64,000 bases of DNA from Archangium violaceum. Its GTDB lineage: Bacteria > Myxococcota > Myxococcia > Myxococcales > Myxococcaceae. Of the stretch, positions 1-9,520 are shown piece by piece. The translations under genes and the position numbers were made by a program. The notes beneath the pieces were generated by a model. It saw only the letters and a program-made list of their open reading frames with translations, was not told where the DNA came from and did no database searches. The stretch spans positions 4,899,501 through 4,963,500 of the forward strand of contig NZ_CP069338.1 in assembly GCF_016859125.1 (NCBI RefSeq). Direction: 5' to 3'. The stretch's first letter is position 1, and every line of letters begins with the position of its first letter.

Positions 1-1629
1 GTTCGGCGTGGAGGGGCTGTTGTTCGTCACCCGCCGCATCTTGGAGCGGATGAGGGGGAGATCCTTGCGGAGGGCCGACACGAACGAGGAGGGAGCGGTC
101 GGCTCCACGTAGAAGGCGACCGTGGCGCCGGTTGCGTCCGTGACGTAGGCACCGAAATCCTGCAGGGCCTGGGCAACCATCCTGCCCTGCGGCGAGAGGC
201 CCAGCGAGTTGATGTCCACCGAGGGCGGGATGGCGAAGTAGGCCCCCATGGGAACGTGGCCCTTGTAGGTCGTCTCGCTGCCCCAGTCCTGCTCCGTGGC
301 GGGCCAGACGTAGCCCTTCGCCGTGCCGTAACCGTTCGCGTCGTAGCCGCTCGAGCCGCCGCTGTAATAGAGCTGGACGCGGTCCACGGCGACGGCCAGG
401 GCGTGTTGAATCTTCCCCGTGTACTTCGGATGGGTGGGGTCGGTCTCCCAGCCGCGGATGAGCCCGCCAATCGCCGAGCCACCGTAGGCGCGGACGCCAT
501 TCTGCGGCCCGATGCCGTTCCCATAGAGGTCGATCGTGTGATGGCGCCCGGCCTGGTAGGACGTGGATGAGAGCCGCGTGACATCCCAACCCTCATCGAT
601 GCGTGTCCGCGCGGGGTTGATGATGTGCATGTGCTTGTCGCTCCCGCTGGCGATGGGGGCCGACGCGGGGATGTAATAGGCCCCGCTGCGCGAGGAGTCG
701 TTGTAGTCGCGCACCGTCGCCCAGGGGTCGCTGCTGGAGGCGAAGGTGATGGGGTGGGAATAGACGTCCCAGTTGGCCCAGGTGTTGATGGTCATGCCGT
801 TGATGCTGGTGGCGATGAAGTCCTTCGTCGCGGGATCGGTCGTATCCGCGAACGTCGCCCCGGTTCCGATGGGCAGGTTCCAGATGGAGTCCGAGCGGAA
901 CGGCTGCAGCGTGGCGTCGCGGGTGCCGGCCGTGCTGGTGTAGACTTTGAACTCGTCGTAGCGCGCGAGGTTGTCCTGGCTGCCGAGCAGTCCGACGCGG
1001 GTGGCGGTCTGGTGGCTCGAGTCGTTGACCCCGCCCTTCAGCACGCCGTTGATGTAGACGTCGATGCGGTTTCCGGAGGTGCGGACCTCGAGGACGTCAC
1101 CGGCGACGGGCCTCTGGGAGATCTGGAGCGGGAACGTCTGGGTCCCGCCGACGAACTTCGTCAGCATGTACTTCCCGGCGCCGACGTCCGTCGCCAGCTT
1201 CCAGCAGTTGCTCCGGTCGATGAAGCGGAAGGTGAGGCCGGAGTACTCGCCGAGGGCCGCCAGGGTGACCATCACGCGCACGTTGGCGGTGCCGTTGACG
1301 GTGGCGTAGTGGTCGTTCCAGGTCCCGTCATCGGTGGCCAGATAGGCCCTGTTCGACGTGATGCCCCACTTCGCCGTGGAGGGGGTATAGCTCCAGGCCT
1401 GGCCGCCCGTTTCGAGGCTCCCCAGGGTGGTGGTGCTGTTCGCCCGGGTGAACGAGTCGTACAGGTTGGAGTCGGCGAGCGGGGTGCTGGTGCCGCTCAT
1501 CTGGACGAGCTCGTCGGATGTATCGCTCGGAGATGCACCGCCACACGCCGGCCCCAGGGTCATCAGCGGAAGCAGCACGGAGACGGTGGCGAGCCTTCGC
1601 CGTTTGACGTGGAATGGAGTCGGGGCCAT
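1..1629 (-). CDS. LamG-like secreted lipoprotein (C-terminus off the left edge)
   Basis: The frame is open for 543 codons from ATG at 1629 to the window edge, so only the C-terminus is missing. Residues 1-29 are a basic, hydrophobic signal ending in GPAC, a weak lipobox with Cys29, so export and perhaps lipidation are likely. Residues about 55-215 look like a concanavalin/LamG or DUF1080-type beta-sandwich (motifs YDSFTRANS, RIDVYINGVLKGG, RVGLLG), which usually binds polysaccharide. The second half (from FRSDSIWNLPIG) is rich in Gly, Ser and aromatic residues, resembles uncharacterised secreted proteins, and I cannot name its activity. It is divergent from the TenA-like gene at 1718. Function inferred only as a cell-surface or secreted carbohydrate-related protein. 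Confidence 0.75.
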   Translation of the reverse strand, partial: MAPTPFHVKRRRLATVSVLLPLMTLGPACGGASPSDTSDELVQMSGTSTPLADSNLYDSFTRANSTTTLGSLETGGQAWSYTPSTAKWGITSNRAYLATDDGTWNDHYATVNGTANVRVMVTLAALGEYSGLTFRFIDRSNCWKLATDVGAGKYMLTKFVGGTQTFPLQISQRPVAGDVLEVRTSGNRIDVYINGVLKGGVNDSSHQTATRVGLLGSQDNLARYDEFKVYTSTAGTRDATLQPFRSDSIWNLPIGTGATFADTTDPATKDFIATSINGMTINTWANWDVYSHPITFASSSDPWATVRDYNDSSRSGAYYIPASAPIASGSDKHMHIINPARTRIDEGWDVTRLSSTSYQAGRHHTIDLYGNGIGPQNGVRAYGGSAIGGLIRGWETDPTHPKYTGKIQHALAVAVDRVQLYYSGGSSGYDANGYGTAKGYVWPATEQDWGSETTYKGHVPMGAYFAIPPSVDINSLGLSPQGRMVAQALQDFGAYVTDATGATVAFYVEPTAPSSFVSALRKDLPLIRSKMRRVTNNSPSTPN

Positions 1630-1717
1630 TCTTCTTCTCTCCTGTTGGTCGGTTATGACGGGGATTGCTGGATAAACCGGATAAAGTCGGTGAATCAAGA
1701 CTTGACGGAGAGCCCTC

Positions 1718-2386
1718 ATGAAGAAAGCAGCCGAGGTGGTGAAGGAGATCAGCGAGGCGCTCAGGGAAGTGGACGAGCAACTCCGCCACCACCCCTACCC
1801 GGATGCGCTGGAGCGAGGCGTGGTGTCGGTGGAGGCGCTACGGGCCTTCCCGGGTACCCAGTTCCACGTCGCCACGAGTGATCTCCGCTCGATGGCGATG
1901 ATGGTGCAGCGGTTCGGCCACACGCCCGCGGGCGGCTTTCTCAACGGCATCCTGCAGGGCGAGTTCGCGGCGCTGGAGGGCCTGAGGGTGCTGGCCCGCA
2001 AGCTGGGGATGACGCAGGAGGACCTGGAGCGCTACGAGGTGACGCCCGAGGGCTTCGCCTACGCCACCAACATGGCCTGGATGGCGGCCAACGTCTCGGC
2101 GGCGGAGTTCGCGGTGGGCATCCTGGTCAACTTCCCGGCGTGGGGGCTGACGTGCGGCCGCATGAGCCGGGCGCTGCGGGAGCGCTATGGCTTCACGGAG
2201 CAGGAGACGGTGTTCCTGGATGCCTTCGCCAACATGCCCCCACTCGAAGGCGCCGCGCTCCCCATCATCCAGGAAGGACTGGACCAGGGCGTCCCGCCAC
2301 GCCTGCTCCTCCGCGCGGCGCGGTTCTTCCAGGCCTACGAGAAGATGTTCTGGGACGCGATGATGGTGGCGGCCCAGCCCCGATGA
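1718..2386 (+). CDS. TenA / heme-oxygenase-fold family protein
   Basis: A 222-residue all-helical soluble protein. The segment from about residue 55 (SDLRSMAMMVQRFG) through AEFAVGILVNFPAWG (about 130-145) and ETVFLDAFANMPP (about 165-180) has the helical pattern of the TenA/PqqC heme-oxygenase-like fold, whose members include thiaminase II and other small-molecule enzymes. I do not see the classical TenA catalytic Cys context, so the substrate is unknown. The ATG follows GGAG by a normal distance. It stands alone between a divergent lipoprotein gene and the convergent slipin gene, so the neighbourhood gives no hint of pathway. Confidence 0.6.
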   Translation: MKKAAEVVKEISEALREVDEQLRHHPYPDALERGVVSVEALRAFPGTQFHVATSDLRSMAMMVQRFGHTPAGGFLNGILQGEFAALEGLRVLARKLGMTQEDLERYEVTPEGFAYATNMAWMAANVSAAEFAVGILVNFPAWGLTCGRMSRALRERYGFTEQETVFLDAFANMPPLEGAALPIIQEGLDQGVPPRLLLRAARFFQAYEKMFWDAMMVAAQPR

Positions 2387-2405
2387 AGCGCGGTCGCGGG
2401 CGCGC

Positions 2406-3167
2406 TCACTTCGGTTGCATGCCGAGGGCGCGCATCAGCTCCAGGGGGATGGGGATGATGGTCTGGTTTCCGCCCCCGGTGATTTCAACCAGCGTCTGCA
2501 GGTAGCGCAGCTGGAGGGTGATGGGATTGCGGTTGAGCACCTCGGCGGCCAGGGAGAGCTGCTCGGCGGCCTGGTGCTCGCCCTGGGCGGCGATGATCTT
2601 CGCGCGGCGCTCGCGCTCGGCCTCGGCCTGACGGGCGATGGCGCGCTGCATCTCCACCGGCAGGTCGATGTGCTTCACCTCCACGTTGGAGACCTTGATG
2701 CCCCACGGATCCGTGTGGGCATCGAGCACCTTCTGGATTTCACGGTTGATGCGATCGCGCTCGGAGAGGAGTTGGTCCAGCTCCACCTGGCCGAGGATGG
2801 CGCGCAGCGTCGTCTGCGCGAGCTGGCTGGTGGCGTAGAGGTAGTCCTCCACCTGGAGCACGGCCTTGTCGGCCTGGATGACTCGGAAGTAGACGACGGC
2901 GTTCACCTTCACGCTGACGTTGTCCTTGGTGATGACGTCCTGCGGCGGCACGTCGCGCGCGACGGTGCGCATGTCGATGATGACGATGCGCTCGATGAAG
3001 GGGATGATCCACCGGAAGCCGGCGCGCTTGATGCCCACGAAGCGGCCGAGCCGGAAGACGACGCCGCTCTCGTACTCGTTGACGATACGCACGCCGGAGA
3101 TGAAGAGGAGCACGAGGATGCCCAGGGGGATGAGCAGTCCGAGGGCACTGAATAAGAAGTCGGTCAT
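2406..3167 (-). CDS. Slipin / stomatin-like SPFH-domain membrane protein
   Basis: A 253-residue protein with an N-terminal membrane segment (about residues 5-25, [15 protein letters not shown]), then a complete SPFH/Band-7 domain ([12 protein letters not shown] at about 32, [20 protein letters not shown] at about 73) and a coiled-coil tail with [18 protein letters not shown] typical of slipins. Slipins oligomerise at the inner membrane and partner with NfeD proteases, which cleave the hydrophobic C-terminal region. The start is the ATG overlapping the stop of the upstream nfeD gene by 4 bp (ATGA), so the two are translationally coupled. Longer upstream readings of this frame are noise inside nfeD. 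Confidence 0.93.
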   Translation of the reverse strand: MTDFLFSALGLLIPLGILVLLFISGVRIVNEYESGVVFRLGRFVGIKRAGFRWIIPFIERIVIIDMRTVARDVPPQDVITKDNVSVKVNAVVYFRVIQADKAVLQVEDYLYATSQLAQTTLRAILGQVELDQLLSERDRINREIQKVLDAHTDPWGIKVSNVEVKHIDLPVEMQRAIARQAEAERERRAKIIAAQGEHQAAEQLSLAAEVLNRNPITLQLRYLQTLVEITGGGNQTIIPIPLELMRALGMQPK

Positions 3168-4504
3168 GGCTTTACCTCGTCGACGAAAAGGATGAGCCCC
3201 TCCACCCGGCGCACCACCACGTGGGCGCCGGGGAGAATGGGCGAGGAAGAGAGGGCGGCCCAGCGCTCGCCATGGACGAACACCTCGCCGCCGGAGGAGG
3301 AGACGGCCTCGAGCACCTGGCCCACCTCGCCCACGAGACCCACGTCCCCGGCGAGCTGGGGCCTGCGGCGGGTCTCGGCGGCGCGGAATGCGAGGTAGAC
3401 GGCGGCCCCGGCGACGAAGACGGCGGTGGGGAACAACGTGCGCAGGGGCACGTGCAGGGGCTGGTCGATGAACCAGTCCGCGTCGAAGCGGTCGATGAGG
3501 AATACGCCGCCGAGCACGAGCAGCACCAGGCCCGCGGCGCCGAGCACGCCGCTGGTGATGAAGAGCTCGGCCACGAGCAGGGCCACACCGAGCAGCAGCA
3601 GGACGATGGCGCCGGTGCGCACGGGCAGCGCCGACGAGGCGAGCAGGGCGAGCACCAGGCACACCACGCCGATGATGCCGGGGGCGAAGAGGCCAGGGTG
3701 GGAGAGCTCCACGGCGATGCAGAGGCCGGCGATGAGGAAGAGGATGTAGACGACGGCCGGCTGGGCGAGGGCGTGGAGGACGCGCTGCGAGAAGGAGGGC
3801 GCGAGCTCCACCACCTGGGCGTTGGCGGTGCGCAGCGTGACGGGCGTGTCGGAGACGGTGACGGTGCGGCCGTCCGCCCACTCGAGGAAGGCTTCCTGGG
3901 TGGGGGTGACGTGCTCGATGACGCGCAGCGCGAGGGCCCTCTCGGCGGGGACGCTCTCGCTCTGGCGCACGGCGCTGATGGCCCACTCGACGTTGCGACC
4001 CCGCTGTTTGGCGATGGCCTCGACGAAGGCGACGGCGTCGTTCTCGATTTTACGGGCCATCTCCTTGCCGCCCGCGGCCTCGGGGTCCTGCCCGGTGAGT
4101 CCGACGACGGGGTGGGCGGCGCCGATGTTGGTGCCGGGCGCCATGGCGGCCAGGTGGGACGCGAGGGTGATGAAGACGCCCGCGCTGCCGGCCCTCGCGC
4201 CCGAGGGCCCCACCCACACGAGCACCGGAATACGGGCCCCGAGGAAGGCCCGGACGATGTCCCGGGTGGACTCGAGCTCACCACCGGGTGTGTCGAGCCG
4301 GACGAGCAGTGCCTGGTGACCGGCCTCCTCCGCACGGCGGACACAATCGACCAGGTAGGCGCTGGAGCCGGCGTCGACCATGCCGTCGAGGACGCATTGG
4401 GAGATGACGGGAGGCGCGGAAGTCTGCGCATGCCCGGTTGCCTGGCCGAGCAGGAGCAGGCCGAGCAGAAGCAGCCCCCACCTCGAATGCCCGAACCGGT
4501 CCAT
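3164..4504 (-). CDS. nfeD: NfeD family membrane-bound serine protease (ClpP class)
   Basis: A 446-residue long-form NfeD. A signal peptide (residues 1-27) is followed by a ClpP/S49-like protease domain in which SGARAGSAG carries the likely nucleophile Ser107; the general-base Lys lies in [13 protein letters not shown] (about 147-152). Next come four or five membrane helices (about 230-360) and a C-terminal NfeD OB-fold ([13 protein letters not shown] to the end). The family cleaves slipin/stomatin partners at the membrane. The gene directly precedes and overlaps its slipin partner. ATG at 4504 is chosen because the signal peptide starts there; the frame upstream has no signal-like start. Confidence 0.92.
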   Translation of the reverse strand: MDRFGHSRWGLLLLGLLLLGQATGHAQTSAPPVISQCVLDGMVDAGSSAYLVDCVRRAEEAGHQALLVRLDTPGGELESTRDIVRAFLGARIPVLVWVGPSGARAGSAGVFITLASHLAAMAPGTNIGAAHPVVGLTGQDPEAAGGKEMARKIENDAVAFVEAIAKQRGRNVEWAISAVRQSESVPAERALALRVIEHVTPTQEAFLEWADGRTVTVSDTPVTLRTANAQVVELAPSFSQRVLHALAQPAVVYILFLIAGLCIAVELSHPGLFAPGIIGVVCLVLALLASSALPVRTGAIVLLLLGVALLVAELFITSGVLGAAGLVLLVLGGVFLIDRFDADWFIDQPLHVPLRTLFPTAVFVAGAAVYLAFRAAETRRRPQLAGDVGLVGEVGQVLEAVSSSGGEVFVHGERWAALSSSPILPGAHVVVRRVEGLILFVDEVKP

Positions 4505-4617
4505 CACTCCTCCACTCCTCGAGAATCCACTCGGATCACCTATGCACCGCGGGTCAACGTGTCGCCCGGACTGGGAGTGCATTCGTCCGGCTCCATACGG
4601 CCCGCGTGCTGAACCGC

Positions 4618-5925
4618 TCATTCTTGGACAGCGGACGCTCCCTGCATGAGCGGCTGCTCCGAGCCATTCCCCGCGGGCGCCTGGGGCTGGTTCGTGGAGA
4701 GGGCGTCCAGCAGCCGCAGCTCGTCGAGGAGGAGCCGGGGCATGAGGAATTGCTGGCGGACGCGCTCCCGGCCGCTCTGGCCGAGCGCATGGGCCACCTG
4801 GGGATGACGCAGGAGGTGGAGCAGTGCATCCGCGCACTCCTCGATGCTGTCCACGAGGAGGCCGCCCGTGCCCGGGGGCATCTGCATGGGAATGCCTCCA
4901 ACCCGCCCGGCGACGACGGGCGTGCCCTTCCAGAGGGCCTCGGAGACGACGAGCCCGAAGCCCTCGCGCAGGGACTTCTGGATGACGACGTTGGAGAGGG
5001 ATTGGAAGGCATTGACCTCCACGTTGCCCACGCCGACGAGGTTGGTGAAGACGTGGACGAGGCGGTCGCCTGCCGTCTCGGCGCGCACCGTCTCGTAGAT
5101 GTCCCAGGCCTCGGGGTCATCGAGCGCCATGGAGCTGACGAGGGCGAGCTGGAGGTTGGGGATGCGCTGGCGCACGATCCGGTAGGCGGCGACGACCCCG
5201 AGGGGATCCTTCCACTTGTCGAAGCGGCTGACCTGGGTGACGAGGGGGCGGTCGAGCCGGACGCCGATCCACTCGAGGATGTGCCGGGCGAGCTCCTCGG
5301 GGAGGGCGAGGTTCTTGGGGCTGAGCGGATCGATGGCCGGAGGGAGGATGGCGATGCGGCGGACGGGGAAGCGCGGGGGGATGAAGCCCTCCAGGGTGAA
5401 GACGGCGGCGTCGTAGACGCGCAGGTAGGGCATGAGGAAATCCCAGATGGCGGGATTGGGGTGGGACGTGTCGATGTGGCAGCGCCAGACCCAGCGCGAG
5501 CCGCTGCGGTGGATGAGCCCGGGGATGGCGGCGGGCTGGGGGTCGTGGACGATGACGAAGTCGTAGTCCTCGGCGAGGTGGGGCGCGTTGAGCTGGGCGT
5601 TGCCGAGGTAGAGGGCCTTCTCGGATTCGGAGAGCTCGCCGGGGGCGCCCTGCAGACCGTTGTGGAGGCGCTTGGTGATTTGAAAGAAGGCGTCGTCGCC
5701 GCGGATGATCTTCCACTCGGCCCTCAGGCCGAGGTCCTTGAGCAGGGGAACGCAGGCGCGGAGGATCTCCGAGACGCCGCCGCCATAGGAGGTGGCGTTG
5801 AGGTGGAGGATGCGGGCGCCGCGAAGCCGCCGGGCGACGCGGACGAGCTCGTCGAGCTGCTCATCGGGAGCAACGCCCCGGTAGGTGTCGATGGACCGGT
5901 CACCGATATCGACGACGTCGAGCAT
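4618..5925 (-). CDS. treT: Trehalose synthase TreT-type GT4 glycosyltransferase
   Basis: A 435-residue retaining glycosyltransferase with two Rossmann domains. N-terminal features include HLNATSYGGGVSEIL (about 40-55), VIVHDPQPAAIPGL and RCHIDTSHPN. The C-terminal GT4 signature is KSLREGFGLVVSEALWKGTPV (about 330-350), with the Glu pair that positions the nucleotide-sugar donor. This pattern matches the TreT group, which makes trehalose from ADP- or UDP-glucose and glucose, a stress and sporulation protectant in myxobacteria. A good ribosome site (GGAGG) lies just upstream of ATG 5925. It is monocistronic. The final 20 residues (PQAPAGNGSEQP) are a disordered tail. Confidence 0.85.
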   Translation of the reverse strand: MLDVVDIGDRSIDTYRGVAPDEQLDELVRVARRLRGARILHLNATSYGGGVSEILRACVPLLKDLGLRAEWKIIRGDDAFFQITKRLHNGLQGAPGELSESEKALYLGNAQLNAPHLAEDYDFVIVHDPQPAAIPGLIHRSGSRWVWRCHIDTSHPNPAIWDFLMPYLRVYDAAVFTLEGFIPPRFPVRRIAILPPAIDPLSPKNLALPEELARHILEWIGVRLDRPLVTQVSRFDKWKDPLGVVAAYRIVRQRIPNLQLALVSSMALDDPEAWDIYETVRAETAGDRLVHVFTNLVGVGNVEVNAFQSLSNVVIQKSLREGFGLVVSEALWKGTPVVAGRVGGIPMQMPPGTGGLLVDSIEECADALLHLLRHPQVAHALGQSGRERVRQQFLMPRLLLDELRLLDALSTNQPQAPAGNGSEQPLMQGASAVQE

Positions 5926-6141
5926 GGGGCCTCCTGCCTGGATGGGATGCGGCGTCGAGGAGAAGGTGACGACGGCGGGAGCGGGTGGCGGGAGGGCGTA
6001 TCCCGGCGGGTGGGGAGGGAGGCGATGGGGGGAGCGCCCCTTGGGGCGCGTGCATCCGATGGAAGACGGAGCCGCGGGAAAGCGCGTTGCGGTGGAGGGA
6101 GGGGCTCCCTACGGTGGGACGGATTGCTTCCAGGAGGACGT

Positions 6142-6342
6142 ATGCGCCGTGCCCTGCTCATCGCGGTCGGAGTGACTGTTTCCCTGCTGGCCTGCCGGAC
6201 GACACAGCCACCCGGGACGGAGAACGCGCAGCCCATCGAGGCCCCCGCGCAGCGGGAGGAGATCCAGACGGTCCCGGCGGAGCCGCCAGGGCCCGCGACA
6301 CCGATCACGGCGCCGGACGCTGGAACCGTCCCTCCGAGCTAG
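6142..6342 (+). CDS. Small proline-rich lipoprotein
   Basis: A 66-residue peptide with a clear lipoprotein signal: Met-Arg-Arg, a hydrophobic stretch and an LLAC lipobox with Cys18. The mature part is short and Pro/Ala/Glu rich with no fold evident. AGGAGG at 6132-6137 sits 4-5 bases before the ATG. It faces away from treT and is followed by about 140 bases before the next gene. Function unknown; small tethered lipoproteins of this kind are common in myxobacteria. Confidence 0.6.
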   Translation: MRRALLIAVGVTVSLLACRTTQPPGTENAQPIEAPAQREEIQTVPAEPPGPATPITAPDAGTVPPS

Positions 6343-6485
6343 CCCTCCTCCCTCGCCCTCTGGGAGAGGGCAGGGGTGAGGGTCTGCTCTCTCCCAGCGC
6401 CACCCGGTCGACACGTACGGACCCGCGGACGGACGCACGGCGACGGTGACAGCCGCGATCGGCTGGCGCACAGTGGCGCGCGTCG

Positions 6486-8204
6486 ATGCGGGTACATTCA
6501 TCCCAACACAGTGACGAAACGAGGGCCCGCGGTGCGGCGCTGCTCGCCCTGGTCGGGGCGGTGGTGCTGGCGCTGGGGGTGGGGTGCGCCCGGAGGGTGC
6601 CCGAGGGAGCGCGAGTGGAGACGACTGTCTACATGGCACGCCGGATCCGGACGCTGGACGAGCAGCGGCCGGAGGCGGAGGCGCTGGCGGTGAGGCGGGG
6701 GCGCCTGGTGGCGGTGGGGACGAAGGCGGAGGTGCTGAAGGCGGCGGGCGAGGGGGCGCGGGTCGTCGACTTCGGAAACGCGGTGGTGGTGCCGGGGCTG
6801 GTGGACGCGCACGCGCACCTCGCGGGACTCGGGCGGAGCCTGACGGTGGCGAGGCTGGAGGAGGCGCGCTCGGTGGAGGACGTGGTGCGGCGGCTGGGAG
6901 AGGCGCCATCCACGAGCTTCCAGGGGGACTGGCTGATTGGAAAGGGGTGGGACCAGAACGGGTGGCCGGGCAAGGAGTTCCCCGGCAGGGCCGAGCTGGA
7001 CGCGCGCTTCCCGAACACACCGGTGTACCTGACACGGGTGGACCACCACGCGGCGTGGGTGAACGGCGAGGCGCTGAGGCGAGCGGGGATTACGCGCGAG
7101 ACGCCAGACCCAGCGGGAGGGCGGATCCTCCGGGATGCGAAGGGCGAGCCGACGGGCGTGCTGGTGGACAACGCGATGGACCTGGTGACGCGGGTGGTGC
7201 CGGCGCCGACGGACGAGCAGCTGGAGGCGCGACTGGCGGCGGCGCTGGAGCGGTGCGCGCGGGTGGGGCTGACGGGGGTGCACGACGCGGGGATGGACCT
7301 GCGGACGTTCCGGAAGCTGCAGGCGTGGGACATGGCGGGGCGGCTGCCGGTGCGGGTGTACGCGATGGCGGACGGGCAGGGCGAGGACCGGACGACGTAC
7401 CTGGAGCTGGGGACGTACGGCGGGCGGATGCTGGAGATGAAGGCGGTGAAGTTCCTGCTGGATGGGGCGCTGGGCTCCCGAGGGGCGGCACTGCACGCGC
7501 CCTACAGCGACGCGCCGGAGGAGACGGGGCTGTTGCTGATGGAGCCGCGGGAGCTGGAGGCGAGGACGTGGGCCTTCATGGAGCGGGGCTACCAGGTGGG
7601 CATCCACGCGATTGGAGACCGGGCGAACACGCTGGTGGTGGACACGCTGATTCGAGCGGCGGCGGGGACGGGGACGCAGCCGCTGCGGCACCGCGTGGAG
7701 CACGCGCAGATTCTGAGGCCCGAGGACATCCAGAAGCTGGGAGCGGCGGGGCTGGTGGCGAGCGTGCAGCCGACGCACGCGACGAGCGACATGGGGTGGG
7801 CGGAGGCGCGGCTGGGGGCGGAGCGGCTGAAGGGGGCGTACGCGTGGAAGAGCCTGAAGGAGGCGGGGGCGGTGCTGGCGCTGGGGAGTGACTTCCCCAT
7901 CGAGAACCCGGACGTCCTGGCGGGGCTGTACGCGGCGAGGACGCGTCAGGACGCGGCGGGCAGGCCCGAGGGAGGGTGGCAGCCCCAGGAGCGCCTGTCG
8001 GGTGAGGAGGCGCTGGAAGGCTTCACGGTGGGGCCGGCGTGGGCGTCATTCGCGGAGGAGCGCCGGGGCCGGCTGATGGAAGGGATGGACGCGGACTTCA
8101 CGGTGCTGTCGGTGGACCCGGTGTCGGACGAGCCCAGGAAGCTGGTGGACGCGAAGGTCGTGGCGACGGTGGTGGACGGCCGAGAGGTCTACCGTTCCCC
8201 CTGA
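6486..8204 (+). CDS. YtcJ-type metal-dependent amidohydrolase, lipoprotein
   Basis: A 572-residue member of the amidohydrolase_3 / YtcJ group. The N-terminus has a hydrophobic segment ending GVGC (Cys34), so the enzyme is probably exported and lipid-anchored. Metal-binding and family motifs occur in order: GLVDAHAHLAG (HxH, about 98), TRVDHHAAW, GVHDAGMD, KFLLDGALGSRG, VGIHAIGDRAN, RHRVEHAQI and ALGSDFPIENPD. These enzymes hydrolyse amide or ring C-N bonds of small molecules; the substrate cannot be told from sequence. It is followed 20 bases later by the convergent nhaR-like gene. Confidence 0.88.
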   Translation: MRVHSSQHSDETRARGAALLALVGAVVLALGVGCARRVPEGARVETTVYMARRIRTLDEQRPEAEALAVRRGRLVAVGTKAEVLKAAGEGARVVDFGNAVVVPGLVDAHAHLAGLGRSLTVARLEEARSVEDVVRRLGEAPSTSFQGDWLIGKGWDQNGWPGKEFPGRAELDARFPNTPVYLTRVDHHAAWVNGEALRRAGITRETPDPAGGRILRDAKGEPTGVLVDNAMDLVTRVVPAPTDEQLEARLAAALERCARVGLTGVHDAGMDLRTFRKLQAWDMAGRLPVRVYAMADGQGEDRTTYLELGTYGGRMLEMKAVKFLLDGALGSRGAALHAPYSDAPEETGLLLMEPRELEARTWAFMERGYQVGIHAIGDRANTLVVDTLIRAAAGTGTQPLRHRVEHAQILRPEDIQKLGAAGLVASVQPTHATSDMGWAEARLGAERLKGAYAWKSLKEAGAVLALGSDFPIENPDVLAGLYAARTRQDAAGRPEGGWQPQERLSGEEALEGFTVGPAWASFAEERRGRLMEGMDADFTVLSVDPVSDEPRKLVDAKVVATVVDGREVYRSP

Positions 8205-8225
8205 GGCCGCGCCGCTCGTGAGGCA

Positions 8226-9122
8226 CTAGCCGAACAACCGTGAGCGAGCGGTCTCCGCGATGGCGACGCCCGCCGGATGCCGGAGCCGCCGCTCGACGGA
8301 GATGGCGTAGAAGCATGTCTCGATGTCCTCGGTGCGGCCGATGACGGAGACGTTGAACTGGCGGCAGACCTCGGCCTCGATGACGGAGGGCGCGGCGAAG
8401 AAGCCGCGCCCGCGCTGACCGAAGGCCTTGAGGAGGGCGTAGTCGTCGAAGTCCCCGACGATGATGGGGTGGACGCGCTGGGCGTCGAACCACATCTCGA
8501 GCGAGCGGCGGACGGAGGAGGCCTCGGAGGGGAGGAGCGTGGGGGCGCCATCGAGGGCGCGGGGGAACTCCCTGGCGAGGTGGGCGAGCTTGGGGGCGGC
8601 GAAGAAGGAGACGCCGCACTTGCCGAGCAGGTGATTGAAGGAGCGGACGCTGACGGGCTCGGAGGAGGGGGCGTCGGCGAGGACGACATCGAGCTCGTGG
8701 AGGGCGAGGGAGGCGAGGAGCTGGGGGAGGGGGCCCTCGCGGCAGGTGATGCGGATGTCGGGGGAGACGTCGAAGGCGGGCTCGAGGAGGCGCTCGGCGA
8801 CGAGCTTGGGGATGACGTCGGTGATGCCTACGGCGAAGCGGAGGGGCTGGCCGGAGGGGAGGCCGTTGACGACGTTCTTGAGCTCGTTGCCGAGGCGGAA
8901 GATGTCATCGGCGTAGCGCAGAACGGTGCGGCCGACGTCGGTGAGGACGAGGCGGCGGCCCTGGCGCTCGAGGAGCTTGTGACCGAGCGACTCCTCGAGG
9001 AGCTTGAGCTGGGCGCTGATGGTGGGCTGGGCAAGGTGGAGCTCCTCGCTGGCCTTGGCGATGGAGCCAGAGCGGGCGACGGTCCAGAAGTAGAGGAGGT
9101 GGTGGTAGTTGAGCCAGCTCAC
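8226..9122 (-). CDS. nhaR: NhaR-type LysR transcriptional regulator
   Basis: A 298-residue LysR regulator. The winged-helix N-terminus is NYHHLLYFWTVARSGSIAKA through QPTISAQLKLLEESLG, close to NhaR proteins, which sense Na+/Li+ in enterobacteria. The effector-binding domain (FAVGITDVIPKLVAERLL onward) also follows NhaR. The start is GTG at 9120-9122, giving Ser-Trp-Leu-Asn-Tyr-His-His directly after the start as in relatives; no ATG lies in the right place. No nhaA antiporter gene is adjacent, so the regulated gene is unknown. Confidence 0.85.
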   Translation of the reverse strand: MSWLNYHHLLYFWTVARSGSIAKASEELHLAQPTISAQLKLLEESLGHKLLERQGRRLVLTDVGRTVLRYADDIFRLGNELKNVVNGLPSGQPLRFAVGITDVIPKLVAERLLEPAFDVSPDIRITCREGPLPQLLASLALHELDVVLADAPSSEPVSVRSFNHLLGKCGVSFFAAPKLAHLAREFPRALDGAPTLLPSEASSVRRSLEMWFDAQRVHPIIVGDFDDYALLKAFGQRGRGFFAAPSVIEAEVCRQFNVSVIGRTEDIETCFYAISVERRLRHPAGVAIAETARSRLFG

Positions 9123-9317
9123 GCGAGGGGGCCTCGATGGGGATGACCGGGGATTTAACGGGAATGCACAGAGGGTGCGTGCCGGGAAGGAGGGAAGGGA
9201 GCCGGGCGTGCGAGCGAGGAGGGGGAAGGGAGGGAAGTGGGGTGGAGTTGAAGAACCAGCTTGACGCGAGGGCCGAGTCCCCGTAAATCGCCCGTACTTC
9301 GAGCGGTTGAGCAGCAC

Positions 9318-9390
9318 GCCCAGGTAGCTCAGTTGGTAGAGCAGGGGACTGAAAATCCCCGTGTCGGTGGTTCGATTCCGCCCCTGGGCA
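9318..9390 (+). tRNA. tRNA-Phe (GAA)
   Basis: A full cloverleaf can be drawn: acceptor GCCCAGG (9318-9324) pairs with CCTGGGC (9383-9389), a D-arm with AGCTCAGTTGGTAGAGC, an anticodon stem GGGGA/TCCCC with loop CTGAAAA (anticodon GAA), and a T-arm GGTGG-TTCGATT-CCGCC. CCA is not encoded. From 9347 on, its 3' half is the left copy of a 46-bp repeat whose partner is at 52610, so this tRNA is the integration site of the island and remains intact. Confidence 0.96.
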
Positions 9391-9392
9391 CA
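9347..9392 (+). repeat. Left attachment repeat (attL core)
   Basis: A 46-base direct repeat identical to 52610-52655. It begins in the anticodon stem of tRNA-Phe (GACTGAAAATCC) and ends two bases past the discriminator (GGGCACA). Flanking bases differ on both sides, which defines the limits. This is the usual arrangement for tyrosine-recombinase elements that use a tRNA 3' half and restore the gene. Confidence 0.95.
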
Positions 9393-9409
9393 AAAAGTTG
9401 AATGATTCC

Positions 9410-9446
9410 GGGCTCTTGGGGGACACCTCAAGAGCCCTTGCTTTTT
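9410..9446 (+). terminator. Terminator after tRNA-Phe, supplied by the island
   Basis: Stem GGGCTCTTG (9410-9418) pairs with CAAGAGCCC (9429-9437), followed by TTGCTTTTTG. It lies inside the island. A second terminator follows the right att copy at 52672 and is probably the original one for the tRNA. Confidence 0.75.
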
Positions 9447-9520
9447 GCGGGCTTCGCCGTGAGCCATCCCTGAGCCACTGGCGCACGTAGATTGCGCCAT
9501 GAGCCACCGGGGAGTGCACC

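Noticed and set aside
625-1881. Long plus-strand frame of 418 codons
   Set aside because: It is antisense to the lipoprotein gene at 1-1629 and overlaps the TenA-like gene; composition (runs of Gly, Val, Ala, Arg) is that of a shadow frame in high-GC DNA.
3221-4612. 463-codon plus-strand frame over nfeD
   Set aside because: Acidic, repetitive shadow of the nfeD coding strand.
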